The position numbers were made by a program, and so were the translations under genes. From positions 3,026,501-3,090,500 of the forward strand of contig NZ_CP141799.1 of assembly GCF_035621475.1 (NCBI RefSeq): DNA of 64,000 bases. The letters are read 5' to 3'. This document shows positions 19,436 through 27,817 of this stretch, one piece after another (positions within the stretch are counted from its first letter, which is position 1; every line of letters begins with the position of its first letter). Source of the stretch: Pseudomonas paeninsulae (GTDB taxonomy: Bacteria > Pseudomonadota > Gammaproteobacteria > Pseudomonadales > Pseudomonadaceae). The notes below the pieces were generated by a model, which did not search any database, was not told the origin of the DNA, and saw nothing but the letters and a program-made list of their open reading frames with translations.

Positions 19436-20800
19436 GTGACCTCAAGAAGTCATGGCATCACGATCCATTTAGTCCTCGCGGGCCTGGCGGGCCTAGCCAG
19501 CCTGCCGGTAGCGGCTCTGGACCTTCAGCAGGCCTGGGAAACCCTGCAACTGCAAGGGCCGACCTACCGTTCTGCGGTCCACGAACGCGATGCCGGCCTG
19601 GAGAACCGCGCCCTTGGACGAGCAGGCTTACTGCCACATATCAACGCCAGCGCCAGTAAAAACAAGGTCAACGGCACCCAGGAACAATCGGGGCTACCCG
19701 GCGGCTCGATCGAGCGCGACCTGGACTATGACTCGGAAAATCTCGCGGTGCAGCTGCGTCAACCGCTGTTCAATCGACAGAAACTCGCCGAGTACCGCCA
19801 GGGCAAACAACGCGCCAATTACAGCGAAGCCGTCTTCGATGCCAAGACGCAGAACGTCGCCGTACGCTTGGCCAACCGTTATTTCGATGTCCTGCTGACG
19901 CGTGAAACCATCGACTTGGCGAATGCCAAGCTGAAGGCCTTTGAGCAACAAGTAGCGGCGTCGGATCGCCGCTTCAAACTCGGCGATGGCACCATCACCG
20001 ACGTCTATCAGTCAGCCGCGCGGCGTGACTTGGCCCAGGCCGAACTGATCGAAGCGCAAGACAACCTGCTGATCGCTATGCGCCTGCTGGAAGAGATGCT
20101 CGGAGAGGTACCGCAACATGTCGCCACCTTGCGCCACGACTTCCCCATCCCGCCCCTGCATCCCAACGACTTGCAGGCATGGATGGACAAGGCCCAGGCG
20201 AATAACCCGGCACTGCGGGCGCGAGACTACAGCCAAAGAGTGGCCGATGAAGAAGTCAACCGGGCCAAAAGCGGGCATTGGCCGACCCTCGACCTGGTGC
20301 TGGGCTACACCGACAGTCAGAGTGATTCGATCTCGACCATCAACCAGCAGAACCGTTATGCCTCGGTTGGCCTGGAGTTCAATATGCCGCTGTTCGCCGG
20401 CGGCGCGACCAGCGCCAGAGTGCGCCAGGCGGTGGCCAGTCGCGAGCAATCCAGCGAAGATTTGAATGCCACGCGTGAGGAGGTGTACTCGTCTACCACC
20501 CGCCAGTTTCGTGGTGTGCAAAGCAGCGAGGCGCGCATCAATGCCCTGGAAAATGCCGTGATGTCGAGTGAGCGGGCTCAGGATTCGGCGAAGAAAGGCT
20601 TTCTCGCCGGTGCCAGCACCAACGTCGACATCCTCAACGCCGAGGAGCAGGTATTTATCGCACGCCGCGACCTACTGGAATCCAAGCTGCGTTATTTACT
20701 CGCACGCTTGCAGCTGTCGGCCGCCGTGGGCCTGCTCGGCGATGACGATATCAGTCGGGCCAATAGCTACCTTGGCCCGGAACTGGTTCTGGGCTATTGA
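19436..20800 (+). CDS. Type I secretion outer-membrane channel (TolC/PrtF class)
   Basis: The 454-residue TolC-family protein starts at GTG 19436 with AAGGAG 9 nt upstream, inside the end of the fusion-protein gene. A signal peptide (HLVLAGLAGLASLPVAALD) is followed by two outer-membrane-efflux repeats, with motifs such as YRQGKQRANYSEAVFDAKTQ and RYASVGLEFNMPLFAGGATS. It completes the export channel. It ends the operon; the next gene is convergent. Confidence 0.93.
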   Translation: MTSRSHGITIHLVLAGLAGLASLPVAALDLQQAWETLQLQGPTYRSAVHERDAGLENRALGRAGLLPHINASASKNKVNGTQEQSGLPGGSIERDLDYDSENLAVQLRQPLFNRQKLAEYRQGKQRANYSEAVFDAKTQNVAVRLANRYFDVLLTRETIDLANAKLKAFEQQVAASDRRFKLGDGTITDVYQSAARRDLAQAELIEAQDNLLIAMRLLEEMLGEVPQHVATLRHDFPIPPLHPNDLQAWMDKAQANNPALRARDYSQRVADEEVNRAKSGHWPTLDLVLGYTDSQSDSISTINQQNRYASVGLEFNMPLFAGGATSARVRQAVASREQSSEDLNATREEVYSSTTRQFRGVQSSEARINALENAVMSSERAQDSAKKGFLAGASTNVDILNAEEQVFIARRDLLESKLRYLLARLQLSAAVGLLGDDDISRANSYLGPELVLGY

Positions 20801-21031
20801 AGCCGATAGGTGCCGAGGAGCGGAGTTGTTCGCTGCAAATGCTGGGCACACACCACTCCCGCTCTCTGCGTGGGCATGCAGCCCGGACGCTCTGCGTCCA
20901 CTGCCGCTGAAGACGCAAGGTGCACGGTGTAGCCGGATAAAATCCAGGGACGTTCATCACCGGCCAAACCGTTCGCGGATTGCGCCAGGGCTTATCCGAA
21001 GATGGACTCCGGCCTTGGCATTTCGCCGCTA

Positions 21032-21556
21032 CTAACGCCAATGCCGCTGCTGCACCTTTTGGCTACGACCGCCACCGAGTAACAAGCCGACCATCAGCAG
21101 CAGGCTTTCCACCAGCCAGGCCAGCAGCAAGGCACACACCAGGCCCCAGGCGATGGCTTGTGGCGCCAGCAGCACTTGGTAACGGTAGGCTCCGTAGGTT
21201 TCGTCCATCAGCTCGCGATCGGCGGCCGTCGCGAGATGCCAGACCTGGCCGTACCACGGCCCTTGCATGGCCTGCCATTCCAACTCGAGGAAACTGGCGC
21301 GATCGACCAGATACCCCACGCTCTGCGCGTCACTGCGCATAACCGGGTCATCACTGGCCTGATAGTGCGTCACTAACGCCTGCAAATCACCCTGGAAAAA
21401 GCGCCTGGCAGTCTCACGGAAACCCGTCAGGCTCAGCTCGGACTCCAGCCGATGCGCGTCGACACGCTTGCTGTAATCCGCGATAAACCCCGGCACCTGT
21501 ACGCCGACCAGCAGGCCCAAAGCAAACAGCGCCAAGCGTAGATAGCTTCTGAACAT
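21032..21556 (-). CDS. DUF2937 inner-membrane protein
   Basis: The 174-residue protein has an N-terminal transmembrane segment (LRLALFALGLLVGVQVPGF), a soluble middle of about 110 residues and a C-terminal transmembrane segment (AWGLVCALLLAWLVESLLLM). This layout fits the DUF2937 family, whose function is unknown. It follows the glutamine amidotransferase gene by 32 bp on the same strand and may share its transcript. Confidence 0.75.
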   Translation of the reverse strand: MFRSYLRLALFALGLLVGVQVPGFIADYSKRVDAHRLESELSLTGFRETARRFFQGDLQALVTHYQASDDPVMRSDAQSVGYLVDRASFLELEWQAMQGPWYGQVWHLATAADRELMDETYGAYRYQVLLAPQAIAWGLVCALLLAWLVESLLLMVGLLLGGGRSQKVQQRHWR

Positions 21557-21588
21557 CGCCCCTCCCCTGATTTCAAGTTAGCCACCGC

Positions 21589-22365
21589 TCAGTCGGTCAA
21601 GCCCTGAGCCACACACTCGCCGCGCCGCCACAGCCGCCATTCGCCGGGGCGATACAGGTTCCAGCATTCGTTATCGGTCAAAGGCTCGGTGGCCAGCACC
21701 GTGACCACATCGGCGGGCGTGGTTTCGGCCTGGAAATCCACCCGCACATCGGCATCTTTCAACTGTGCCGGGCCAAAAGGCGCACGCCGGGTGATATGTG
21801 CCAGCTTGGTCGAGCAAAAGCTGAATAACCAGTCGCCATCGCTGAGCAGGCAGTTGAACACGCCGTACTGGCGATAGGCCGCACAGGCAGCGACCAGGCT
21901 GGGCAGGAACAGCTCCACCGCCACCGGCTCCGGGAAGTCGCGGCGCAGACCATTGAGCAGACCACAAAAAGCCGCCTCGCTGTCGGTGTCGCCAACCGGG
22001 CGATAGAAGCTCGGCGTCGGTGAAAAACCCGCCAACTGGCCGTTGTGTGCGAAACACCAGTTACGCCCCCACAACTCGCGCACGAATGGGTGGGTATTGG
22101 CCAGGCAGACCTTGCCGACATTGGCCTGGCGAATATGCCCGATCACAACCTCGCTCTTGATCGGGTAGCGCTGCACCAGCTGCGCCACTTCCGATTCGCT
22201 GCTGGCGCGCGGATCCTGGAACAGCCGCAGACCGCGCCCTTCATAGAACCCGATACCCCAGCCGTCGCGGTGCGGCCCGGTGTCGCCGCCGCGGCGCATC
22301 AGCCCGGTAAAGCTGAAGACGATATCGGTGGGCACATTGGCACTCATGCCGAGCAATTCACACAT
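21589..22365 (-). CDS. Class II glutamine amidotransferase (YafJ-like)
   Basis: The chosen start ATG 22365 yields MCELLGMSANVPTD, placing the catalytic nucleophile at Cys2 as the Ntn family demands; the longer frame to 22542 would bury it. The 258-residue protein has HIRQANVG and CFAHNGQL motifs of the glutamine-binding site and ends near the amidotransferase domain boundary, with no fused synthetase. It probably releases ammonia from glutamine; the acceptor is unknown. Confidence 0.9.
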   Translation of the reverse strand: MCELLGMSANVPTDIVFSFTGLMRRGGDTGPHRDGWGIGFYEGRGLRLFQDPRASSESEVAQLVQRYPIKSEVVIGHIRQANVGKVCLANTHPFVRELWGRNWCFAHNGQLAGFSPTPSFYRPVGDTDSEAAFCGLLNGLRRDFPEPVAVELFLPSLVAACAAYRQYGVFNCLLSDGDWLFSFCSTKLAHITRRAPFGPAQLKDADVRVDFQAETTPADVVTVLATEPLTDNECWNLYRPGEWRLWRRGECVAQGLTD

Positions 22366-22431
22366 GGTTAAAACTCTCGACTCAGAGGTTGTGAAACTAT
22401 CCAACGCCGTCGCGAGAGCGACGACAAGCCC

Positions 22432-22566
22432 GTAGGATGGGTTAGCCGCCCAGGTGATGTTAGGCAAGACCGCATGTTCTGTACGGCGTGACCCAGCATG
22501 GCGGTGAACCTGCTGCCCCCTGATGGGTATCGCTACGCTCATCCTACGCGGCCCGCGCCATCCTAC
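22432..22566. repeat. GTAGGATGG-type dispersed repeat
   Basis: The element opens with CGTAGGATGGGTTAG and closes with CATCCTACGC...CCATCCTAC, with GGGTATCGCTACGCTC inside. The same parts recur at 26930, 35222 and, in degraded form, at 56300. It is a palindromic intergenic repeat with no coding content. Confidence 0.65.
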
Positions 22567-22638
22567 AGTCTTGATCCCAAAGATCCGTAGATCTATAGGA
22601 GCCGGGCATGGCCAGTCATTTAGCCGCGAAGAATCCGC

Positions 22639-23121
22639 TCAAAGTCGCGGTTCGACCCGCGCACGTCCCTTGCCACCCTGGTCATAACGCGTATCGGCAT
22701 AGTCGCCATCCTCACGTTGCATGATCTCGCGCAGGGTCGGCGCGTTCTCATCATCCGGCTCCGGTTGCGGACCACGGCGATTCTTCCACCAGCGCGCCAG
22801 GGGCCAACGAATGGCCACGAACAACACATACAGAGCGAATGCAATCAGACCGTACATGGACAGATCGGCCACTGCGCGCCAGATGCTGTTTCCCACATCA
22901 AACAGCAGATCCAGCGCGGTGATCGCAATCGCCGGGGCGAGCACCTCTTCATTGGACGGATCGACGACGGTCGGACTGAACAGCAGCACCGCTGCCAGCA
23001 AACGCAGGGGCTCACGCAGATAACGCCACATCCAGCGGGTCAAGCGGAACCACACCAGCAGGCAACCCAGGGCGGCGACGGCATAGGCGCCCCAGGCAAG
23101 TAAATAGTCGTTCTCGGTCAT
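22639..23121 (-). CDS. Conserved membrane protein of unknown function
   Basis: The 160-residue protein starts at ATG 23121 (MTENDYLLAWGAYAVAALG). Three hydrophobic segments (about 8-24, 38-55 and 85-108) are followed by a basic then acidic tail (WWKNRRGPQPEPDDENAPTL). No named domain is recognised. It is divergent from oligopeptidase B across 163 bp. Membrane placement is clear; function is not. Confidence 0.7.
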   Translation of the reverse strand: MTENDYLLAWGAYAVAALGCLLVWFRLTRWMWRYLREPLRLLAAVLLFSPTVVDPSNEEVLAPAIAITALDLLFDVGNSIWRAVADLSMYGLIAFALYVLFVAIRWPLARWWKNRRGPQPEPDDENAPTLREIMQREDGDYADTRYDQGGKGRARVEPRL

Positions 23122-23284
23122 AAAACGCGGATCTCTGAGCATGACGGGGCTGGGCCGTTGGCAACCGCAGCGAGTGAAGGCGGCATTTTTCAACGGCCTG
23201 CTGACGCAGTGCGGCATATGATAACGGCTTTTCCGTGGTCCGACAGGCTGCTAGCTGCAGACCGTACAGAATTGGAGTTACCAG

Positions 23285-25333
23285 ATGCCGCACGCCCCCA
23301 TCGCCCGCACCGAGATCGCTGCCGACCCTTACGACTGGCTAGAGAAGCGCGACGCCGAGGAGGTGCTCGAGTACCTCAAGGCAGAAAACACCTACTTGGA
23401 AGCCGAGCTGGCCGAGCAACGCGAGCTGCGCGAGGCGCTGTTTCAGGAGATCAAGGGCCGCATCCGCGAGACCGACCTGTCGCTGCCTTCGCCCTGGGGC
23501 CCCTGGCTGTATTACCAGCGCACCACCGCCGGCGACGAATACCCGCGCCACTACCGCTGCCCGCGCCCGGCCGATGGCTCGCTCGACGTCGATGAAAGTG
23601 TCGAGCAATTGCTGCTCGACCCCAACACTCTGGCAGATGGCGGTTTTATCTCGCTGGGTGCCTTCAGCGTCAGTCAGGATCACCAGCGCCTGGCCTACAG
23701 CCTGGATACCAGCGGCGAAGAGGTTTACCAGCTGTTCGTCAAGGAACTGGCCACTGGTGCGATCAGCCAACTGCCCTTCGCCGATTGCGACGGCAGCATG
23801 ACCTGGGCCAACGACAACCAGACCCTGTTCTTCGGCGAGCTGGACGACTGCCATCGCCCGCACAAGCTGTACCGCCATCGGCTCGGCAGCGACTCGGCCG
23901 AGCAGGTGTTCCACGAAACTGACGGGCGTTTCTTTCTCAACTGCTATCGCACCAGCTCCGAGCGCCAACTGGTGCTGCTGCTTAATAGCAAGACCACCAG
24001 CGAGGCCTGGATCCTGGATGCCGATACGCCGGACGCCGCGTTCAGCTGCCTGGCGCCGCGCGAGGAAGGCCACGAATATTATGCCGACCACGGCAAGGTC
24101 GATGGCGACTGGGCCTGGTTGATCCGCAGCAACCAGAGCGGAATCAACTTCGCCCTGTACTGCGTGAAGCAAAGCAGCGCCGCCGCGCAGACGCCGACCC
24201 GCGAGCACTGGAGCGAACTGCGTGGCCATGACCCGCAGGTGATGCTCGAAGGCGTGAGCCTCAACGACAGCGCGCTGGTCCTCAGTCTGCGCGAGGGCGG
24301 CCTGCCGATCATCGAGGTGCATGCCCAGGCTCAGCCAGCCTACCGCGTTGACCTACCGGATGCGGCCTACAGCCTGTACGTGCAGGACACCCTGGAATTC
24401 GCCAGCCCGGTGATTCGCCTGCGCTACGAGGCGCTCAACCGGCCGGCGCAGATCCGCCAGCTCACGCTCGCCGACGGCGCACAGCGGGTACTCAAGGAAA
24501 CCCCGGTGCTGGGCCCGTTCGACGCCGACGATTATGTCAGCCAGCGGCTCTGGGCCAGCGCAGCGGACGGCACCCAGGTGCCCATCAGCCTGGTGGCCAA
24601 GCGTGAGGTGCTTGGCCAGGTCACCGCCCCGCTCTACCTCTATGGCTATGGTGCCTATGGCGAAAGCCTCGACCCCTGGTTCTCCCACGCGCGCCTGAGC
24701 CTGCTGGAGCGCGGTTTCGTCTTTGCCATCGCCCACGTGCGCGGCGGCGGCGAGTTGGGCGAAGCCTGGTATCGCGCCGGCAAGCTGGAGCACAAGCACA
24801 ACAGCTTCAGCGACTTCATCGCCTGTTCCGAACACCTGATCGCCAGCGGCTACACCACTGCGGCCCAACTCGCTATCAGCGGCGGCAGCGCTGGTGGCCT
24901 GCTGATCGGCGCAGTGCTCAATCAGCGCCCCGAACTGTTCGCCGCCGCCATCGCCGAGGTGCCTTTCGTCGACGTGCTCAACACCATGCAGAACCCCGAC
25001 CTGCCGCTGACCGTCACCGAGTACGACGAGTGGGGCGACCCGCATGAGCCCGAGGTGTTCGAGCGGATCAAGGGCTATGCACCCTACGAGAACGTCCAGG
25101 CCCAGGCCTATCCGGCCATCCTCGCCGTGGCCGGCTACAACGACAGCCGCGTGCAGTATTGGGAGGCGGCCAAATGGGTGGCCAAGCTGCGAGCAAACAA
25201 GACCGATAACCACCTGTTGCTGCTCAAGACCGACCTCGACGCCGGCCATGGCGGCATGAGCGGACGTTATCAGGCGCTCAGGGACGTGGCGCTGGAGTAC
25301 GCCTTCCTGCTCAAGGTGTTCAAGTTGGGCTGA
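23285..25333 (+). CDS. ptrB: Oligopeptidase B (S9 prolyl-oligopeptidase family)
   Basis: The 682-residue serine peptidase cleaves short peptides after basic residues. An N-terminal beta-propeller (to about residue 400) precedes the alpha/beta hydrolase domain. The catalytic triad is visible: Ser in SGGSAGGLL (about 535), Asp in AGYNDSRVQYWE (about 620) and His in DAGHGGMSGRY (about 654). DPYDWLE near the N-terminus is typical of the family. No signal peptide is seen, so it is probably cytoplasmic. A separate cNMP-binding gene follows. Confidence 0.93.
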   Translation: MPHAPIARTEIAADPYDWLEKRDAEEVLEYLKAENTYLEAELAEQRELREALFQEIKGRIRETDLSLPSPWGPWLYYQRTTAGDEYPRHYRCPRPADGSLDVDESVEQLLLDPNTLADGGFISLGAFSVSQDHQRLAYSLDTSGEEVYQLFVKELATGAISQLPFADCDGSMTWANDNQTLFFGELDDCHRPHKLYRHRLGSDSAEQVFHETDGRFFLNCYRTSSERQLVLLLNSKTTSEAWILDADTPDAAFSCLAPREEGHEYYADHGKVDGDWAWLIRSNQSGINFALYCVKQSSAAAQTPTREHWSELRGHDPQVMLEGVSLNDSALVLSLREGGLPIIEVHAQAQPAYRVDLPDAAYSLYVQDTLEFASPVIRLRYEALNRPAQIRQLTLADGAQRVLKETPVLGPFDADDYVSQRLWASAADGTQVPISLVAKREVLGQVTAPLYLYGYGAYGESLDPWFSHARLSLLERGFVFAIAHVRGGGELGEAWYRAGKLEHKHNSFSDFIACSEHLIASGYTTAAQLAISGGSAGGLLIGAVLNQRPELFAAAIAEVPFVDVLNTMQNPDLPLTVTEYDEWGDPHEPEVFERIKGYAPYENVQAQAYPAILAVAGYNDSRVQYWEAAKWVAKLRANKTDNHLLLLKTDLDAGHGGMSGRYQALRDVALEYAFLLKVFKLG

Positions 25334-25445
25334 AAAAAGACACCCGACTGCGCGCCCATTCACAGCTTCGCGCAAGCGGCAGTTGGCAATCCTGGGCTGG
25401 CCGGCTAACGTCACCCTTATACCGGCCAGACGCAGCAGAACATCC

Positions 25446-25919
25446 ATGCCAGACAGCTCTTACTTGATCGATGAAATCCGCGACATGCTGCTCGACTGCG
25501 GCCTGTTCAACAGCCTGCAGCCCAGCGAAGTACTCAGCGCGGCTGGCTATTTCAACATCAGCCGATATCAGCCGGATGCCATCATCTGCCACGAGGGCGA
25601 TGCCGGCACCTTCATGTGCATCATCCACTTAGGCGCGGTGTCGATCCGCAAGACCAACTCCAGCGGCGAAACGGTCGAGATCGCCAAGCTGCGCAAGGGT
25701 CGCGCCTTCGGCGAAATGGCGGTACTGGACGGCGAAAGACGCTCGGCCAGTTGCATCGCCGTCAGCGATTGCACCTTGTTGATCCTGGCCCGGGACTCGC
25801 TGGAGAAGATGCTGCACGAGGCCCCCAAGTCCGCCGCCCAGGTCATCCGCGCCATCGCCGTGGCCATGTCCAGGCGCTTGCGCATGGTCGACGGGCAGTT
25901 GGTCGAGCATCAGATCTAG
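25446..25919 (+). CDS. Cyclic-nucleotide-binding domain protein
   Basis: The 157-residue protein consists of a single CRP-like cNMP-binding barrel. Residues 30-125 contain EGDAGTFMCIIHLGAVSI and the phosphate-binding cassette FGEMAVLDGERRSAS. No DNA-binding helix-turn-helix follows, so it is not a complete CRP-type regulator. It may sense cAMP or c-di-GMP and act through a partner. The start ATG 25446 was chosen because residues before it are not conserved. Confidence 0.85.
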   Translation: MPDSSYLIDEIRDMLLDCGLFNSLQPSEVLSAAGYFNISRYQPDAIICHEGDAGTFMCIIHLGAVSIRKTNSSGETVEIAKLRKGRAFGEMAVLDGERRSASCIAVSDCTLLILARDSLEKMLHEAPKSAAQVIRAIAVAMSRRLRMVDGQLVEHQI

Positions 25920-26057
25920 GCAGACATAACGGCTTCGTACTCGCCGGAACCAGGGCCCCCAGGGCAGCGATCCCGGATTGCATCCGGGCTACGAGAGCCA
26001 GCTAGTCTGGCGATCCGCTTCAGCCGCGAAACGTTGGCTTTGCCGACGTTGGCGAAT

Positions 26058-26384
26058 TCAGTCGGCGTCCTTGCGGCTGCCCGGCAAGCCCTGACTGTTG
26101 CGCTCAAGCTGCTGCTTCAACAGCGGTAACTCGCCATCTGGTGGAGCCAGGGAACCGCCAGGTGGATTGGCCTGGTAGCCCGTACCGTCGTTGAGCAAGG
26201 GTGGATTATTCGGCGCCGGAGTCGGCAGGTTGCGCGGCAGCAGCTGGGTGAAGGGTTGCGGCGTGGTGGTGCCGGGTGAGCCGGCAGGTCGCTCCCGGGG
26301 CGTCGACGCGGAATAGTCCCGCGCTTCAATCGCACTGCCGCCCAGGACCGTCAGGCACAGCAGTAGCACACTGGTCAGGCGCAT
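26058..26384 (-). CDS. Small exported proline-rich protein
   Basis: The 108-residue protein begins with a signal peptide (MRLTSVLLLCLTVLGGSAIEA) and continues as a low-complexity proline/glycine-rich chain (PGTTTPQPFTQLLPRNLP). AGAGG lies 6 nt before ATG 26384; ATG 26387 is adjacent and possible. No domain is recognised. Periplasmic or outer-envelope location is inferred. Confidence 0.6.
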   Translation of the reverse strand: MRLTSVLLLCLTVLGGSAIEARDYSASTPRERPAGSPGTTTPQPFTQLLPRNLPTPAPNNPPLLNDGTGYQANPPGGSLAPPDGELPLLKQQLERNSQGLPGSRKDAD

Positions 26385-26516
26385 CATCCACCTCTCTTTA
26401 GCAGGACGCTTGGGCATTGGGCTGCGCGCACCACCGATAAGTGCCCGTCCGGCTGTTTTCGCCGACCACCGGCAGGGCTACACTGTCGGCATCAGCATAC
26501 CGCCACGAGACAAGCC

Positions 26517-26891
26517 ATGAGCACGGACAAATCACCCTCACCTACCGCCAAGCTCGACCGCATCCTCGCCGATGCCCAGCGCAGTCGCGAAGAAGGCTAC
26601 CGGGATAAAGCCCTGAAGATGTACCCGCATGTCTGCGGCCGTTGCGCCCGGGAGTTTGCCGGCAAGCGCCTGAGTGAATTGACCGTTCACCACCGCGATC
26701 ACAACCACGACAACAACCCGCAAGACGGTTCCAACTGGGAGTTGCTGTGCCTGTATTGCCATGACAACGAACACGCGCGCTACACCGACCAGCAGTACTT
26801 CAGCGAAGGCTCGACCGCCAGCCCGCAGGGGCCGAAATCGACCCACAAGGCCTTTGCCGACCTGGCCGCCCTGCTGAAAAGCAAAGACTGA
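26517..26891 (+). CDS. yajD: YajD-like HNH nuclease-family protein
   Basis: The 124-residue protein has an HNH/zinc fold: the Cys pair CGRC, then LTVHHRDHNHDNNPQDGSNW, and the second Cys-containing segment LLCLYCHDNEH. This matches YajD, a stand-alone HNH protein whose target is not established. It is divergent from the small exported protein at 26058. Confidence 0.88.
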   Translation: MSTDKSPSPTAKLDRILADAQRSREEGYRDKALKMYPHVCGRCAREFAGKRLSELTVHHRDHNHDNNPQDGSNWELLCLYCHDNEHARYTDQQYFSEGSTASPQGPKSTHKAFADLAALLKSKD

Positions 26892-27274
26892 GGCGGCACC
26901 GCACAAGTCTGCCGACAGGATGATCTGTGATGGGTATCGCTGCGCTCAACGCCATCCTACGGGATCACCGCTCAATCAACGCAATCGGGGCTTTTGTAGT
27001 CGTTGGGTTAGCGGCGAACGCTTAGCCCGAGCAAAACCCAGCGTAAAGGCGCCGCGTAACCCGACATAGCGTCAGCAGGGACGGCGCAATCCGGGCTACG
27101 GATTGTCACGTCGCCAGGCACTACATGAACCTGCGGGAAGGCCGCGCCTATGGCAATGCGTTGGTTTTTTTGCAGTCCGACGGTCCGCCAATCCACGTGG
27201 AGCTTCATCCGATTGCCCTGGCAGCAATGCCTCCAGGCCTTATACTGCCGCCTTTTGCGTAAAGGCCCTGCTTC
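26892..27274. repeat. Intergenic region with dispersed repeat fragments
   Basis: 26930-26960 carries TGATGGGTATCGCTGCGCTC followed by GCCATCCTAC, half of the GTAGGATGG-type element. 27055-27108 holds GTAACCCGACATAGCG and AATCCGGGCTACGG, a second common intergenic repeat. The rest must contain the methyltransferase promoter. No gene is supported. Confidence 0.55.
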
Positions 27275-27742
27275 GTGGCGAACAAACGATACAGCTGCAT
27301 CGGTTTATTCAATCCGAAATCTCCGGAGAACGTCGGTGCGGTGATGCGCGCCGCCGGTTGCTATGGCGCGGCCTCGGTGTTCTACACCGGCAAACGCTAT
27401 GAGCATGCTCGCGACTTCGTCACCGACACCAAGAAGGTGTTCCAGGATATTCCGTTGATCGGCATCGATGATCTGCAGAAGATCATCCCGCTGGGTTGTA
27501 CACCGGTCGCCGTCGAGTTGGTCGAAGGCGCCCGACCGCTGCCGCAGTACACCCACCCGGATCGGGCGATCTATATCTTCGGCCCGGAAGACGGCTCCCT
27601 GAACAAAGAGATACGCGCCTGGTGCGAGGATGTGATCTACATCCCCACCCAGGGCTGCATGAACCTCGCCGCCACGGTCAATGTGGTGCTCTACGACCGC
27701 ATGGCCAAGGGCAACAACACCAAATCCGGGCCCAAGTTCTAA
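27275..27742 (+). CDS. SpoU/TrmH-family RNA 2'-O-methyltransferase
   Basis: The 155-residue SPOUT protein starts at GTG 27275 behind AAAGG. Motif 1 is NPKSPENVGAVMRAAGCYG, motif 2 is IYIFGPEDGSLNKEI and motif 3 is IPTQGCMNLAATVNVVLYD, the trefoil-knot SAM site. It lacks the N-terminal RNA-binding extension of RlmB. It probably modifies a tRNA or rRNA ribose; the target cannot be assigned. Confidence 0.88.
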   Translation: MANKRYSCIGLFNPKSPENVGAVMRAAGCYGAASVFYTGKRYEHARDFVTDTKKVFQDIPLIGIDDLQKIIPLGCTPVAVELVEGARPLPQYTHPDRAIYIFGPEDGSLNKEIRAWCEDVIYIPTQGCMNLAATVNVVLYDRMAKGNNTKSGPKF

Positions 27743-27817
27743 ACGCCCCGAGCGAAGCCGGGACGCGCGAGCGGCAGGCCGGCAGATAAGCCCACCCTGA
27801 GCCCACTTGCGCGGGCG

